Assembly (NCBI GenBank): GCA_005503165.1
Contig: SCNT01000001.1
Location: forward strand, 186,001 to 250,000
Length of the DNA: 64,000 bases
Source of the DNA: Sphingomonadaceae bacterium 3R27E2-A
GTDB lineage: Bacteria; Pseudomonadota; Alphaproteobacteria; Sphingomonadales; Sphingomonadaceae
Direction: 5' to 3'
Shown: piece by piece, positions 56,767-64,000 of the stretch
How the letters are laid out: every line of letters begins with the position of its first letter
Numbering within the stretch: position 1 is the first letter of the stretch
Translations under genes and position numbers: made by a program
The notes under the pieces: model-generated
The model's input: the letters and a program-made list of their open reading frames with translations, nothing else
Told to the model about the DNA's origin: nothing
Databases searched by the model: none

Positions 56767-58395
56767 CTATGTCGCCGATCGCTGATCCTGCCAGCGAAAG
56801 TCGGCGGGCAGGATGCATTTGCCCGCGTCATATTTGCCGACGCTGCGGATCACCTCATTATCTTCGGGTTCGATGCGGCGGCCGCTGATCTGGCTGTCGA
56901 CGACGCGGCGCACCAGCGCGTCGAGACGCGTGACCAGATAGCAGTCGATCGCCGGCGGCGCGTGCGGGTTGCCGACGCCGCTGTCGTCGGTGAGGAACAG
57001 GTAGCGCGACTGGGTTGCCGCGGCCATCGCGCGCATCGCATATTCGGCCTCGTCGGCGACCCCCGACGCGGCGACAGGGGTGATGTGGATGCGCTTGGCG
57101 CGCGCCGCCTCGGCCGCGGCCCAGGTCCGCCCGAACAATTCGCTGTGCGGCGGCGCATCGGCGACGAGGAGCATCGATTTCACCGCATCGGGGCGCCATT
57201 CCTGCGCGACCGCGCGGATCAGCGCCTGGTCCATCGCCTCGGGATAGTCGCCGCCGCCGGTCGCATATTGCGCCGCGAGCGCCCCCTGCGCGCGGCCGAT
57301 GTCGCGGTCGAAGGTCACCGTGCGCGTCACATATTCGTCGCCGAGGTCGCGGTAGAAGACGAAGCCGATACGGATGTCGAGGTCGCGGTGCTTCGCGGCG
57401 ATCGACGCGATGATCGACCGCATCTCGGCCTGCAGGAAGCGGATCTCGTCGCCCATGCTGCCCGTGGTATCGACGACGAGCATCAGGTCGAGCTTGGTCG
57501 CCTTGGTCGCGAGCTGGTTCGCAGTCAGCCCCACGGTCTGCCCGCCCGGTGCGTCGGCGACGAGCAAGGGCCGCGCGGTCGCGATCGGCCGCCCCGCCCT
57601 GGTCGCCGAGACGGTGACGCGTTCGCTGAGCCGGTCGAGCCCCGGGAAGAAGACCGCGCTGCCGTCGGCCTGCGTCGCCATGGTAATGCTGTTGCCGTCG
57701 CTGCACGTCAGCCTCACGTCGGCAAAGGGCACCGGCTGGCCGTTGCGGTCGCTGACCTTGACGGTCACCACGCGCGTGGTGTCGACCCGCGGCAGCGCAC
57801 GGATATCCTGGCCCAGGTTGGTGCGGTTGACATAGGCCGCGTAGAGTTCGGGGTTGAGCAGGTCGTCATGTTCGCCCGCGGTGAGGATGCCGGATTGCGG
57901 CTGCGGCTGCGGATAGGGGCGCGGCGGCCGGCGATCGACATAGTCGGTCGAGGAGCCGGGAACCGGCGGCGCCGCCGCTGGAGCCTTTCTTGCGGCTTCG
58001 CCGCGCGCCGATCCGGTCACGACGACCGATCCGGCCTCGGCCGCGCTGTCATAGCTGGGAGGCGGCGGCGCCATGGCTGGCGGCGGCGGCGGCGGAGGAG
58101 GAGGAGGAGGCGGTGCTACGGGGGCATAGGCGACCGAGGATGCATCGGCGGCGATCGAGTCTTCGCGAACCGCACCCGATCGCGAACGCTTCTCGACCTT
58201 CTCCTTGCCATAGCCGTAATTCTGCTCCTGGCGGACCTGCTGCTCGGCGTCGAGGCGCGGCAGCGGGTCGGCGTTGCGGCAGAAACCCTGCGCGGGCGTC
58301 CGAGCCGATGCGATCGTCAGCGGCGTCGGCGCCAGCCCCGTCGCCAGTATCGCGAACATCGTCGTTCCGGTCAGAAATCGGCTACGCATCATCAA
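56767..58395 (-). CDS. Exported von Willebrand factor A domain protein
   Basis: The protein has up to 542 residues; three consecutive ATGs (58395, 58392, 58389) leave the exact start open. A signal peptide (LTGTTMFAILATGLAP) precedes a low-complexity part with a run of about 12 prolines near residue 98 and then VVVTGSARGE, a motif like the start of TonB-dependent receptors. An Ig-like segment (VTVKVSDRNGQPVPFADVRL) leads into a vWA domain with the MIDAS motif DTTGSMGD near residue 305 and IGFVFYRDLGDEYVTR. It is probably periplasmic or surface-exposed and binds a partner through a metal ion. It is transcribed alone. Confidence 0.85.
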   Translation of the reverse strand: MMMRSRFLTGTTMFAILATGLAPTPLTIASARTPAQGFCRNADPLPRLDAEQQVRQEQNYGYGKEKVEKRSRSGAVREDSIAADASSVAYAPVAPPPPPPPPPPPPAMAPPPPSYDSAAEAGSVVVTGSARGEAARKAPAAAPPVPGSSTDYVDRRPPRPYPQPQPQSGILTAGEHDDLLNPELYAAYVNRTNLGQDIRALPRVDTTRVVTVKVSDRNGQPVPFADVRLTCSDGNSITMATQADGSAVFFPGLDRLSERVTVSATRAGRPIATARPLLVADAPGGQTVGLTANQLATKATKLDLMLVVDTTGSMGDEIRFLQAEMRSIIASIAAKHRDLDIRIGFVFYRDLGDEYVTRTVTFDRDIGRAQGALAAQYATGGGDYPEAMDQALIRAVAQEWRPDAVKSMLLVADAPPHSELFGRTWAAAEAARAKRIHITPVAASGVADEAEYAMRAMAAATQSRYLFLTDDSGVGNPHAPPAIDCYLVTRLDALVRRVVDSQISGRRIEPEDNEVIRSVGKYDAGKCILPADFRWQDQRSAT

Positions 58396-58504
58396 ACTCC
58401 CCGGCCATGTGATACAATATCATCAGACTCACCCTCGGCCGCTGAACCGTGGCTGAACCGCGATAAGCCGTGAATTACTTTGGGGTTGGCCGCTATGCGC
58501 GGCG

Positions 58505-59587
58505 TCACAGCAGCGAAATTTGTGCGCCCGCGTGACGCTCGATCCGCCCCGCCAGCTCCATTTCGAGCAGCACCAGCTGCACCGTCGCCGCGGTGCAGCC
58601 CGACTGGCGGACGAGTTCGTCGACCGCGACCGGAGTGGGGCCGAGCAGCCCGGCGATACGGCCGCGATCGCCCTCGCCCGCCTCGGCAAAGGCGGGAACG
58701 GGGACAAAGCCCTGCGCGGGCTCGCGCACCATCCGCCGGTCGATCGGCCCCAGTGCCTCGAGCACATCGTCGATCGTCTGGATCAGCGTTGCCCCCTCGC
58801 GGATCAGCAGGTTGCAGCCCTGCGCGCGCGGGTCGAGCGGCGAGCCCGGCACCGCCATCACTTCGCGCCCGTAGTCGCCCGCGCGGCGCGCGGTGATCAG
58901 CGAGCCCGACTTGGGCGCCGCCTCGATCACCAAAGTCCCGTGCGACACGCCGGCGATGATGCGGTTGCGCGCGGGGAAGTGCCGGGCAAGCGGCTCGGTG
59001 CCCGGTGGCTGTTCGGCGATGAGCAGCTGGTCGGCGCCGATCTTCTGCTGCAGCGCGGCATTCTCGGGCGGAAAGGCGACGTCGATGCCGCTACCGATCA
59101 CCGCCGCGGTCGCGCCGCCCAGCGCGCCGATATGCGCCGCGGTGTCGACCCCGCGCGCGAGGCCGCTGACCACGGTCACCCCCTGCCCCGCCAGCTCGGC
59201 GCCCATCTGCCGCGCGAAGCGGCACGCTACCGCCGAAGCGTTGCGCGCACCGACGATGGCGACGCAGGGTTGCTGGAGCATCGCCGCATTGCCGCGCATG
59301 ATCAGCACCGGCGGCGCGCCCTCGATCTCGCGCAGCAGCGGGGAATATTCGGCCTCATCGCTGAAGACGTGGCGCGCGCCGAGCTCGGCGACGCGATCGA
59401 TCTCGCGCGCCGCGACCTCGGCGGGCGCGATATGCAGCTTGCCGCCCCCGCGCCCGGCGAGGTCGGGCAGCGCCGCGAGCGCTGCCTCGCCCGAGCCGAA
59501 GCGCGCCATGAGCTGGTGCCAGCTCACCGGACCGACCTGCGGCGTGCGGATGAGCCGCAGCCGCGCCAGCCGCTCGGCGTCGCTCAC
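58505..59587 (-). CDS. dprA: DNA processing protein DprA
   Basis: The protein has 360 residues from the GTG at 59587, which overlaps the plsY stop (GTGA). The Rossmann-like DprA core is clear: GARNASAVACRFARQMG, SGLARGVDTAAHIGAL, GSLITARRAGDYGREV and NLLIREGATLI. A C-terminal winged-helix segment follows (VAVDELVRQSGCTAATVQLVLLEMELAGRI). DprA loads RecA on incoming single-stranded DNA during natural transformation. It suggests competence for DNA uptake, though dprA is common in bacteria not known to be competent. It is co-transcribed with plsY. Confidence 0.93.
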   Translation of the reverse strand: MSDAERLARLRLIRTPQVGPVSWHQLMARFGSGEAALAALPDLAGRGGGKLHIAPAEVAAREIDRVAELGARHVFSDEAEYSPLLREIEGAPPVLIMRGNAAMLQQPCVAIVGARNASAVACRFARQMGAELAGQGVTVVSGLARGVDTAAHIGALGGATAAVIGSGIDVAFPPENAALQQKIGADQLLIAEQPPGTEPLARHFPARNRIIAGVSHGTLVIEAAPKSGSLITARRAGDYGREVMAVPGSPLDPRAQGCNLLIREGATLIQTIDDVLEALGPIDRRMVREPAQGFVPVPAFAEAGEGDRGRIAGLLGPTPVAVDELVRQSGCTAATVQLVLLEMELAGRIERHAGAQISLL

Positions 59588-60189
59588 GCAGCGCTTTCTT
59601 TCTTCGCGCCGACTCGCGGCTCGGTACCGGCGCGCAGCCGCGCGATATTCTCGCGGTGGCGCCACAGCACGATGACCGCGAGCCCCGCGAGCCCGATCGC
59701 ATAGGTCTGATAGCCCATCAGCAGCGCTGCGACCGGCGCCGCAACCGCACCCATCATCCCGCCGAGCGACGAGATGCGCAGCGCGAGCACCGTGCCGAGC
59801 CAGACCGCGGCGAAGATCGCCCCGATCGGCCAGGCGAGCGCCAGCGCGAGGCCGAGCAGGGTCGCGACCCCTTTGCCGCCCCTGAACGTCAGCCAGACCG
59901 GATAGCAGTGACCAATCATCGCCGCAGCACCCGCGATCATCGCGCCGTCGTCGCCGGTCTCGGGGAAGAAATGCCGCGCCAGCAGCACCGCAACAGCGCC
60001 CTTCGCGCCGTCGAGGACCAGCGTCGCTGCCGCGAGCCCCTTGCGCCCGGTGCGCAGCACGTTGGTCGCGCCGATATTGCCCGACCCGATCTGCCTGAGG
60101 TCGCCCGCCCCGAACGCGCGCGTCAGGATCACCCCGAAGGGGATCGTGCCGAGCAGGTAGCCCCCGGCGATCAGCAAAAAAATGGTCAT
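59584..60189 (-). CDS. plsY: Acyl-phosphate:glycerol-3-phosphate acyltransferase
   Basis: The protein has 201 residues from the ATG at 60189. Multiple hydrophobic segments surround the PlsY motifs GSGNIGATN near residue 37, LTFRGGKGVATLLG near residue 100 and the final WRHRENIARLRAGTE. It transfers an acyl group from acyl phosphate to glycerol 3-phosphate, the first step of phospholipid synthesis, in the inner membrane. It overlaps dprA by 4 bp and is divergent from murI. Confidence 0.94.
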   Translation of the reverse strand: MTIFLLIAGGYLLGTIPFGVILTRAFGAGDLRQIGSGNIGATNVLRTGRKGLAAATLVLDGAKGAVAVLLARHFFPETGDDGAMIAGAAAMIGHCYPVWLTFRGGKGVATLLGLALALAWPIGAIFAAVWLGTVLALRISSLGGMMGAVAAPVAALLMGYQTYAIGLAGLAVIVLWRHRENIARLRAGTEPRVGAKKESAA

Positions 60190-60305
60190 GACGCTCGCTG
60201 CTCCCTTTGTTTCCTTTTGGCGGGATTGGCCAAAGCAATCAACGGATTCGGCGATTGTTACCGTCAATATGGACTGGAAGCGTCGTCGCCTGCTAGGGCC
60301 GCGCG

Positions 60306-61112
60306 ATGTCCTCCCCCGCCGCGCATGCCCCCATCCTCTTCTTCGACTCCGGCCTCGGCGGGCTCACCGTCCTCGGCCCGACGCGCGCGCTGCTGCCGAC
60401 CGCGCCGATCGTCTATGCCGCCGACTATGCCGGCCTGCCCTATGGCCAGAAGAGCGAGGCCGAACTCGCGGCGCGCGTGCCCGCGCTGCTCGGGCGGCTC
60501 GCCGAGCGTTACCAGCCGCGGCTCGCGGTGATCGCGTGCAACACCGCCTCGACGATCGCCCTCGCGCATGTCCGCGCCGCGCTCGACCTGCCGATCGTCG
60601 GCACCGTTCCCGCGATCAAGCCCGCCGCCGAGATCACCAAAACCGGCGTCATCGGCGTGCTCGGTACCGAAGCGACGGTGCGCCAGCCCTATGTCGACGA
60701 CCTGTCGGCGCGCTTTGCCGCGGGCAAGACCGTGCTGCGCCACGGCAGCCCCGGGCTCGTCACCGGCGCCGAGGCGAAGCTTCGGGGCGAAGCGATCGAT
60801 GCTGCGGTCATTTCGCGCGCCATTGCGGGGCTCACCGCCCAGCCCGGCGGCGACCGAATGGACGTCGTCGTGCTCGCCTGCACCCATTTCCCGCTGCTCG
60901 CCGACGAATTGCAGGCCGCGGTCGGTCCCGGTGTGCGGCTGATCGACGGCGCCGAGGGCATCGCGCGCCGCATCGCTCACCTGACCGACGGCCAGCCCTG
61001 GCCCGAAGCTGCGGCGCCAGGCGTCGCGGTGTTCACGCGCAGCAACGACCGCCCGCCTCCGCCCTTGTCGGCGCTCGCGCCTTATGGTCTCGGCCGGATC
61101 GAACTGATCTAA
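60306..61112 (+). CDS. murI: Glutamate racemase
   Basis: The 268-residue enzyme supplies D-glutamate for peptidoglycan. It has FFDSGLGGLTVL near residue 12, the two catalytic cysteines in IACNTAST near residue 76 and LACTHFPLL near residue 192, and YAADYAGLPYG. Both catalytic sites are intact. It stands alone on the rightward strand, divergent from plsY-dprA. A Fur-like palindrome for hemA lies 32 bp after its stop. Confidence 0.94.
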   Translation: MSSPAAHAPILFFDSGLGGLTVLGPTRALLPTAPIVYAADYAGLPYGQKSEAELAARVPALLGRLAERYQPRLAVIACNTASTIALAHVRAALDLPIVGTVPAIKPAAEITKTGVIGVLGTEATVRQPYVDDLSARFAAGKTVLRHGSPGLVTGAEAKLRGEAIDAAVISRAIAGLTAQPGGDRMDVVVLACTHFPLLADELQAAVGPGVRLIDGAEGIARRIAHLTDGQPWPEAAAPGVAVFTRSNDRPPPPLSALAPYGLGRIELI

Positions 61113-61143
61113 CGGCTCGATCAGGTCGCTTCGCCGCACAGGT

Positions 61144-61158
61144 TGCGAATCGTTCGCA
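61144..61158 (+). promoter_or_regulatory. Fur-superfamily-like palindrome upstream of hemA
   Basis: TGCGAA-TCG-TTCGCA is a perfect 6-3-6 palindrome 100 bp before the hemA start. The layout (a 7-bp arm TTGCGAA, then N3, then TTCGCAC) is like that of Fur and Irr sites of alphaproteobacteria, which control haem and iron genes. Direct proof of which regulator binds is not available from sequence. Confidence 0.5.
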
Positions 61159-61258
61159 CTGGCTTTCCACGGGTTTCGGCGTTATTGGCCCGCATGTTAA
61201 CAGCCGCCGGAGGGAGCGGCCGAAGAGCTGCATAAGCACCTGACTGCGGGGCTGAGAC

Positions 61259-62473
61259 GTGAACTACAACGATATTTTCGCACGCGCTATCGACCGGCTG
61301 CACGAGGAAGGGCGCTACCGCGTCTTCATCGACATCCTCCGCAACAAGGGCGCTTTCCCCAACGCGCGCTGCTTCGCCGGCCACAACGGGCCGAAGCCGA
61401 TCACCGTCTGGTGCTCGAACGACTATCTCGCCATGGGCCAGCATCCCAAGGTCATCGCCGCGATGGAAGAAGCACTGCACGACGTCGGCGCGGGATCGGG
61501 CGGTACGCGCAACATCGGCGGCAACACGCACTACCATGTCGATCTCGAAGCCGAACTCGCCGACCTGCACGGCAAGGACGGCGCCTTGCTGTTCACATCG
61601 GGCTATATCTCGAACGAAGCGACGCTCGGCACGCTCGGCAAGCTGCTGCCGAACTGCATCATCTATTCGGACGAGCTCAACCACGCCTCGATGATTGCGG
61701 GCATCCGCAATTCGGGCTGCGAGAAACGCGTGTGGCGCCACAACGACCTCGACCATCTCGAGGAACTGCTCGCCGCCGACGATCCCGAAGCGGCGAAGCT
61801 GATCGCGTTCGAGAGCGTCTATTCGATGGACGGCGACGTCGCCCCGATCCACGCGATCTGCGACCTCGCCGAAAAATATAACGCGCTCACCTATTGCGAC
61901 GAAGTCCATGCCGTCGGCATGTACGGCCCGCGCGGCGGCGGCATCACCGACCGCGACGACGCCGCGAGCCGCGTCACCATCATCGAAGGCACGCTCGGCA
62001 AGGCGTTCGGCGTGATGGGCGGCTATATCGCCGCCGACAAGAATATCGTCGACGTGATCCGCTCATATGCGCCGGGCTTCATCTTCACGACCAGCCTGTC
62101 GCCCGTGCTCGTCGCGGGCGTGCTCGCCAGCGTGCGCCACCTCAAGGCATCGAGCGTCGAGCGCGACGCGCAGCAGGCGGCCGCCGCTTACCTCAAGCAG
62201 AGCTTCCGCGACGCGGGCCTGCCGGTGATGGACTCGACGACGCACATCGTCCCGCTCATGGTCGGCGACCCGGTGCGCGCGAAGAAGATCAGCGACATTT
62301 TGCTCGCCGAATATGGCGTCTATGTGCAGCCGATCAATTTCCCGACCGTGCCCCGCGGCACCGAGCGCCTGCGTTTCACCCCGGGTCCGGCGCACGACGA
62401 AGCGATGATGCGCGAACTTACGCAAGCGCTGGTCGAGATCTGGGACCGTCTCGAGCTGCGCAAGGCCGCGTGA
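61259..62473 (+). CDS. hemA: 5-Aminolevulinate synthase
   Basis: The protein is 404 residues from a GTG at 61259 ([20 protein letters not shown]). This PLP enzyme condenses glycine and succinyl-CoA to 5-aminolevulinate, the alphaproteobacterial haem route. Key segments are [13 protein letters not shown] near residue 58, [15 protein letters not shown] near 80, [15 protein letters not shown] near 215 and [12 protein letters not shown] near 245 with the PLP lysine. The start codon is well supported by family alignment, though the ribosome-binding site is weak. It overlaps the nitroreductase by 4 bp (GTGA). Confidence 0.96.
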   Translation: MNYNDIFARAIDRLHEEGRYRVFIDILRNKGAFPNARCFAGHNGPKPITVWCSNDYLAMGQHPKVIAAMEEALHDVGAGSGGTRNIGGNTHYHVDLEAELADLHGKDGALLFTSGYISNEATLGTLGKLLPNCIIYSDELNHASMIAGIRNSGCEKRVWRHNDLDHLEELLAADDPEAAKLIAFESVYSMDGDVAPIHAICDLAEKYNALTYCDEVHAVGMYGPRGGGITDRDDAASRVTIIEGTLGKAFGVMGGYIAADKNIVDVIRSYAPGFIFTTSLSPVLVAGVLASVRHLKASSVERDAQQAAAAYLKQSFRDAGLPVMDSTTHIVPLMVGDPVRAKKISDILLAEYGVYVQPINFPTVPRGTERLRFTPGPAHDEAMMRELTQALVEIWDRLELRKAA

Positions 62474-63159
62474 CGACGGCACCCGGTTTCGACGAGGTTG
62501 TCCGGGGACGCCGCAGTATTCGCGGCTTCCTCGACAAGCCGGTTCCCAAGGCCGTGATCGCCGAAATCCTCGAGGTGGCGATGCGCGCGCCCTCGTCCTT
62601 CAACAACCAGTGCTGGAATTTCTCGGTCGTCACCGGCGCCGCGCTCGACGCGATCCGCAAGGGAAACACCGAAGGCATTCTCGCCGGCAAACCCGACAGC
62701 CGCGAGTTCCGCCGCTTCGACGGCCTTGCCGACGATCATCGCGCGCGCCAGATCGAGATCGCCAAGCAACTCTTCGGCGCGATGGGCATCGCGCGCGACG
62801 ACAAGGAGGCGCGGCAGGACTGGGTGCTGCGCGGCTTCCGCCAGTTCGACGCGCCGGTCAGCATCGTGGTCACCTACGACCGGGTGCTGCTCGGCAGCGA
62901 CATCGCGCCCTTCGATTGCGGCGCGGTGACCAACGCATTGGTCAACGCCGCCTGGTCGCGCGGATTGGGCTGCGTGATCAACAGCCAGGGCATCATGCAG
63001 TCGCCGGTGGTGCGCGAGCATGCGCAAATCCCCGACGACCAGGTGATCATGATCTGCGTCGCGATGGGCTGGCCCGCCGAGGATTTTCCGGCCAATGCGG
63101 TGGTGTCGAACCGCAAGAGCGTCGCCGAGGCGGTGCGCTTCGTCGGGTTCGACGACTGA
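62470..63159 (+). CDS. Nitroreductase family flavoprotein
   Basis: The protein is 229 residues from the GTG at 62470, overlapping the hemA stop. The nitroreductase FMN-binding pattern is present: [14 protein letters not shown] near residue 14, [14 protein letters not shown] near residue 40 and the [10 protein letters not shown] segment near 170. Members reduce nitro groups, quinones or flavins with NAD(P)H. Translational coupling to ALA synthase is unusual and could hint at a role with a flavin- or tetrapyrrole-linked step; that is inference. Confidence 0.9.
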   Translation: MTTAPGFDEVVRGRRSIRGFLDKPVPKAVIAEILEVAMRAPSSFNNQCWNFSVVTGAALDAIRKGNTEGILAGKPDSREFRRFDGLADDHRARQIEIAKQLFGAMGIARDDKEARQDWVLRGFRQFDAPVSIVVTYDRVLLGSDIAPFDCGAVTNALVNAAWSRGLGCVINSQGIMQSPVVREHAQIPDDQVIMICVAMGWPAEDFPANAVVSNRKSVAEAVRFVGFDD

Positions 63160-63204
63160 CGAATTTTCATTCGGTCCGGCCCACGGTCGTGATAACGCTG
63201 GCGA

Positions 63205-64000
63205 ATGAACGCCACGCGCTACAGCAGCACCGCCATCGCCCTCCACTGGTTGCTGGCGCTGCTCCTCGCCTTCCAGATTTCGCTCGGCTGGGCGCTCGAG
63301 GGCAATAACGGCCCCGAACTCTTCGCACGCTTCCAGCTCCACAAGTCGATCGGCATCGCGATCCTGCTGCTCAGCCTCGCGCGGCTTGCGGTTCGGCTGT
63401 TCACCCCGCGCCCGCCCGCGACCGACGGCCCCGCATGGACCCGCGCGCTCGCGGGCACGGTCCACTGGCTCTTCTACGCCGTGATGATCCTCGGCCCCAT
63501 CACCGGCTGGCTGATCGTCTCTACCGCAAAGGTGCAGGTGCCGACCCTGATCTTCGGCGTGATCCCCTTGCCGCACCTCCCCGTCGGACACGGCTGGCAC
63601 GACCCCGCCGAGTCGATCCACGAAGCGATGGCGTGGCTCGCGATCGGGCTGTTCCTGCTCCACATCATCGGCGCGTTCCGCCACCAGTGGCTGCTCGGCA
63701 AGCCCGAGCTTCAGCGCATGATCCCTTTCGCCAAAGGCAAGGCAGTGAGCGCCGCGATCGGCGCGCTCGCGCTGGTCTTCGCTGCAATGGCCGCGGGCAA
63801 GCTGGTCTATCCCGACAAGCCGCGCGCGGCCGCCGAGCAGGCCGCGGCGCGTATCGCTGCTGCGCCCACCGCTGTCCCGGTGGCCGAAAGTGACGAAGAA
63901 AAGCCCGAGGAAGCCGAGGAGGCCGAACCCGAGGAAACCGCCCAGCCGCTCGCCGACTGGAATGTCGCGCCGGGCGGCCGGCTCGGCTTTACTGCGCGCT
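63205..64000 (+). CDS. Cytochrome b561 - YceI fusion protein (3' end beyond window)
   Basis: From the ATG at 63205, 265 codons are open to the right edge. Residues about 4-190 form four or more membrane helices with the cytochrome b561-type histidines (ALHWLLALLLAFQ, QLHKSIGIAILL, TVHWLFYAVMILGPITGW, ESIHEAMAWLAIGLFLLHIIGAFRHQW). An acidic, Ala/Glu-rich linker follows and the last visible residues (DWNVAPGGRLGFTA) look like the first strand of a YceI-type lipid-binding barrel. So the protein probably joins an inner-membrane di-haem cytochrome to a periplasmic lipid- or quinone-binding domain. The rest is outside the window. Confidence 0.87.
   Translation, partial: MNATRYSSTAIALHWLLALLLAFQISLGWALEGNNGPELFARFQLHKSIGIAILLLSLARLAVRLFTPRPPATDGPAWTRALAGTVHWLFYAVMILGPITGWLIVSTAKVQVPTLIFGVIPLPHLPVGHGWHDPAESIHEAMAWLAIGLFLLHIIGAFRHQWLLGKPELQRMIPFAKGKAVSAAIGALALVFAAMAAGKLVYPDKPRAAAEQAAARIAAAPTAVPVAESDEEKPEEAEEAEPEETAQPLADWNVAPGGRLGFTAR

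Noticed and set aside
58505..60238. A 577-codon frame that would fuse an Arg/Ala-rich region to DprA.
   Set aside because: The N-terminal part is plsY read in another frame. DprA similarity begins at the GTG at 59587.
1..64000. Possible mobile element, prophage or defence island.
   Set aside because: No transposase, integrase, phage or restriction gene and no CRISPR repeats are visible. The repeats seen are short palindromic elements without their own genes.

Overview
The window is a GC-rich alphaproteobacterial chromosome segment, most likely from a sphingomonad (Sphingomonadaceae; Sphingopyxis-like is my best guess). This rests on gene content and style: several acyl-CoA dehydrogenase pairs, an archaeal/eukaryotic-type ProRS, ALA synthase (C4 haem route), a large TonB-dependent receptor, PhaR, and many palindromic repeats between genes. 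I see no rRNA, tRNA, insertion sequence, prophage or CRISPR array. Coding density is very high. Most junctions inside operons are 1-11 bp gaps or 4-8 bp overlaps.

Region 1 (1-23.2 kb) is an acyl-CoA catabolism island. It holds three small/large acyl-CoA dehydrogenase pairs, four crotonase-family proteins, a MaoC-type dehydratase, an acyl-CoA ligase, a thioesterase, an SDR, a thiolase, a CaiB-type CoA-transferase, a WS/DGAT acyltransferase, a DUF7065-like protein and a nitronate-monooxygenase-like flavoprotein. Three divergent promoters inside it (about 5.49, 9.47 and 13.51 kb) carry almost the same 12-bp palindrome (AGTTATATAACT), so most of the island looks like one regulon whose regulator lies elsewhere. 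The paired dehydrogenases resemble the heteromeric enzymes of steroid or isoprenoid side-chain beta-oxidation, but no ring-degradation genes are present and the substrate is unknown. A Tat-exported PhoX phosphatase with Pho-box-like repeats interrupts the island.

Region 2 (23.2-31.5 kb) holds an exported amidohydrolase, a sulfotransferase-like gene next to a class IV aminotransferase, a PAP2 phosphatase, the E3 and E2 subunits of pyruvate dehydrogenase, and a universal stress protein. Region 3 (31.1-37.5 kb) has an XRE/MmyB-like regulator divergent from a small membrane protein, then rnr, an unrecognised less GC-rich gene, proS and phaR. Region 4 (37.9-48.2 kb) has a TonB-dependent receptor, an SH3 protein, a D-2-hydroxyacid dehydrogenase, a nitronate-monooxygenase-like protein with an extra Cys cluster, a glycosyltransferase/hydrolase pair and an astD-like dehydrogenase.

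Region 5 (48.4-52.4 kb) is the assimilatory sulfate/sulfite reduction operon cobA-DUF2849-cysI-DUF934-cysH. Region 6 (52.4-64 kb) is housekeeping: dnaB, a UPF0262 gene, a degenerate GH25-like protein, cdd, dcd, an exported vWA protein, dprA-plsY, murI, hemA (with a Fur-like palindrome) translationally coupled to a nitroreductase, and a cytochrome b561-YceI fusion cut by the right edge.

The most unusual signal is repeat DNA. At least five families of structured palindromic elements sit between genes. Two families (about 120-145 bp) have hairpins whose stems differ between copies while base pairing is kept. One element of another family is inserted in frame inside an acyl-CoA dehydrogenase gene.
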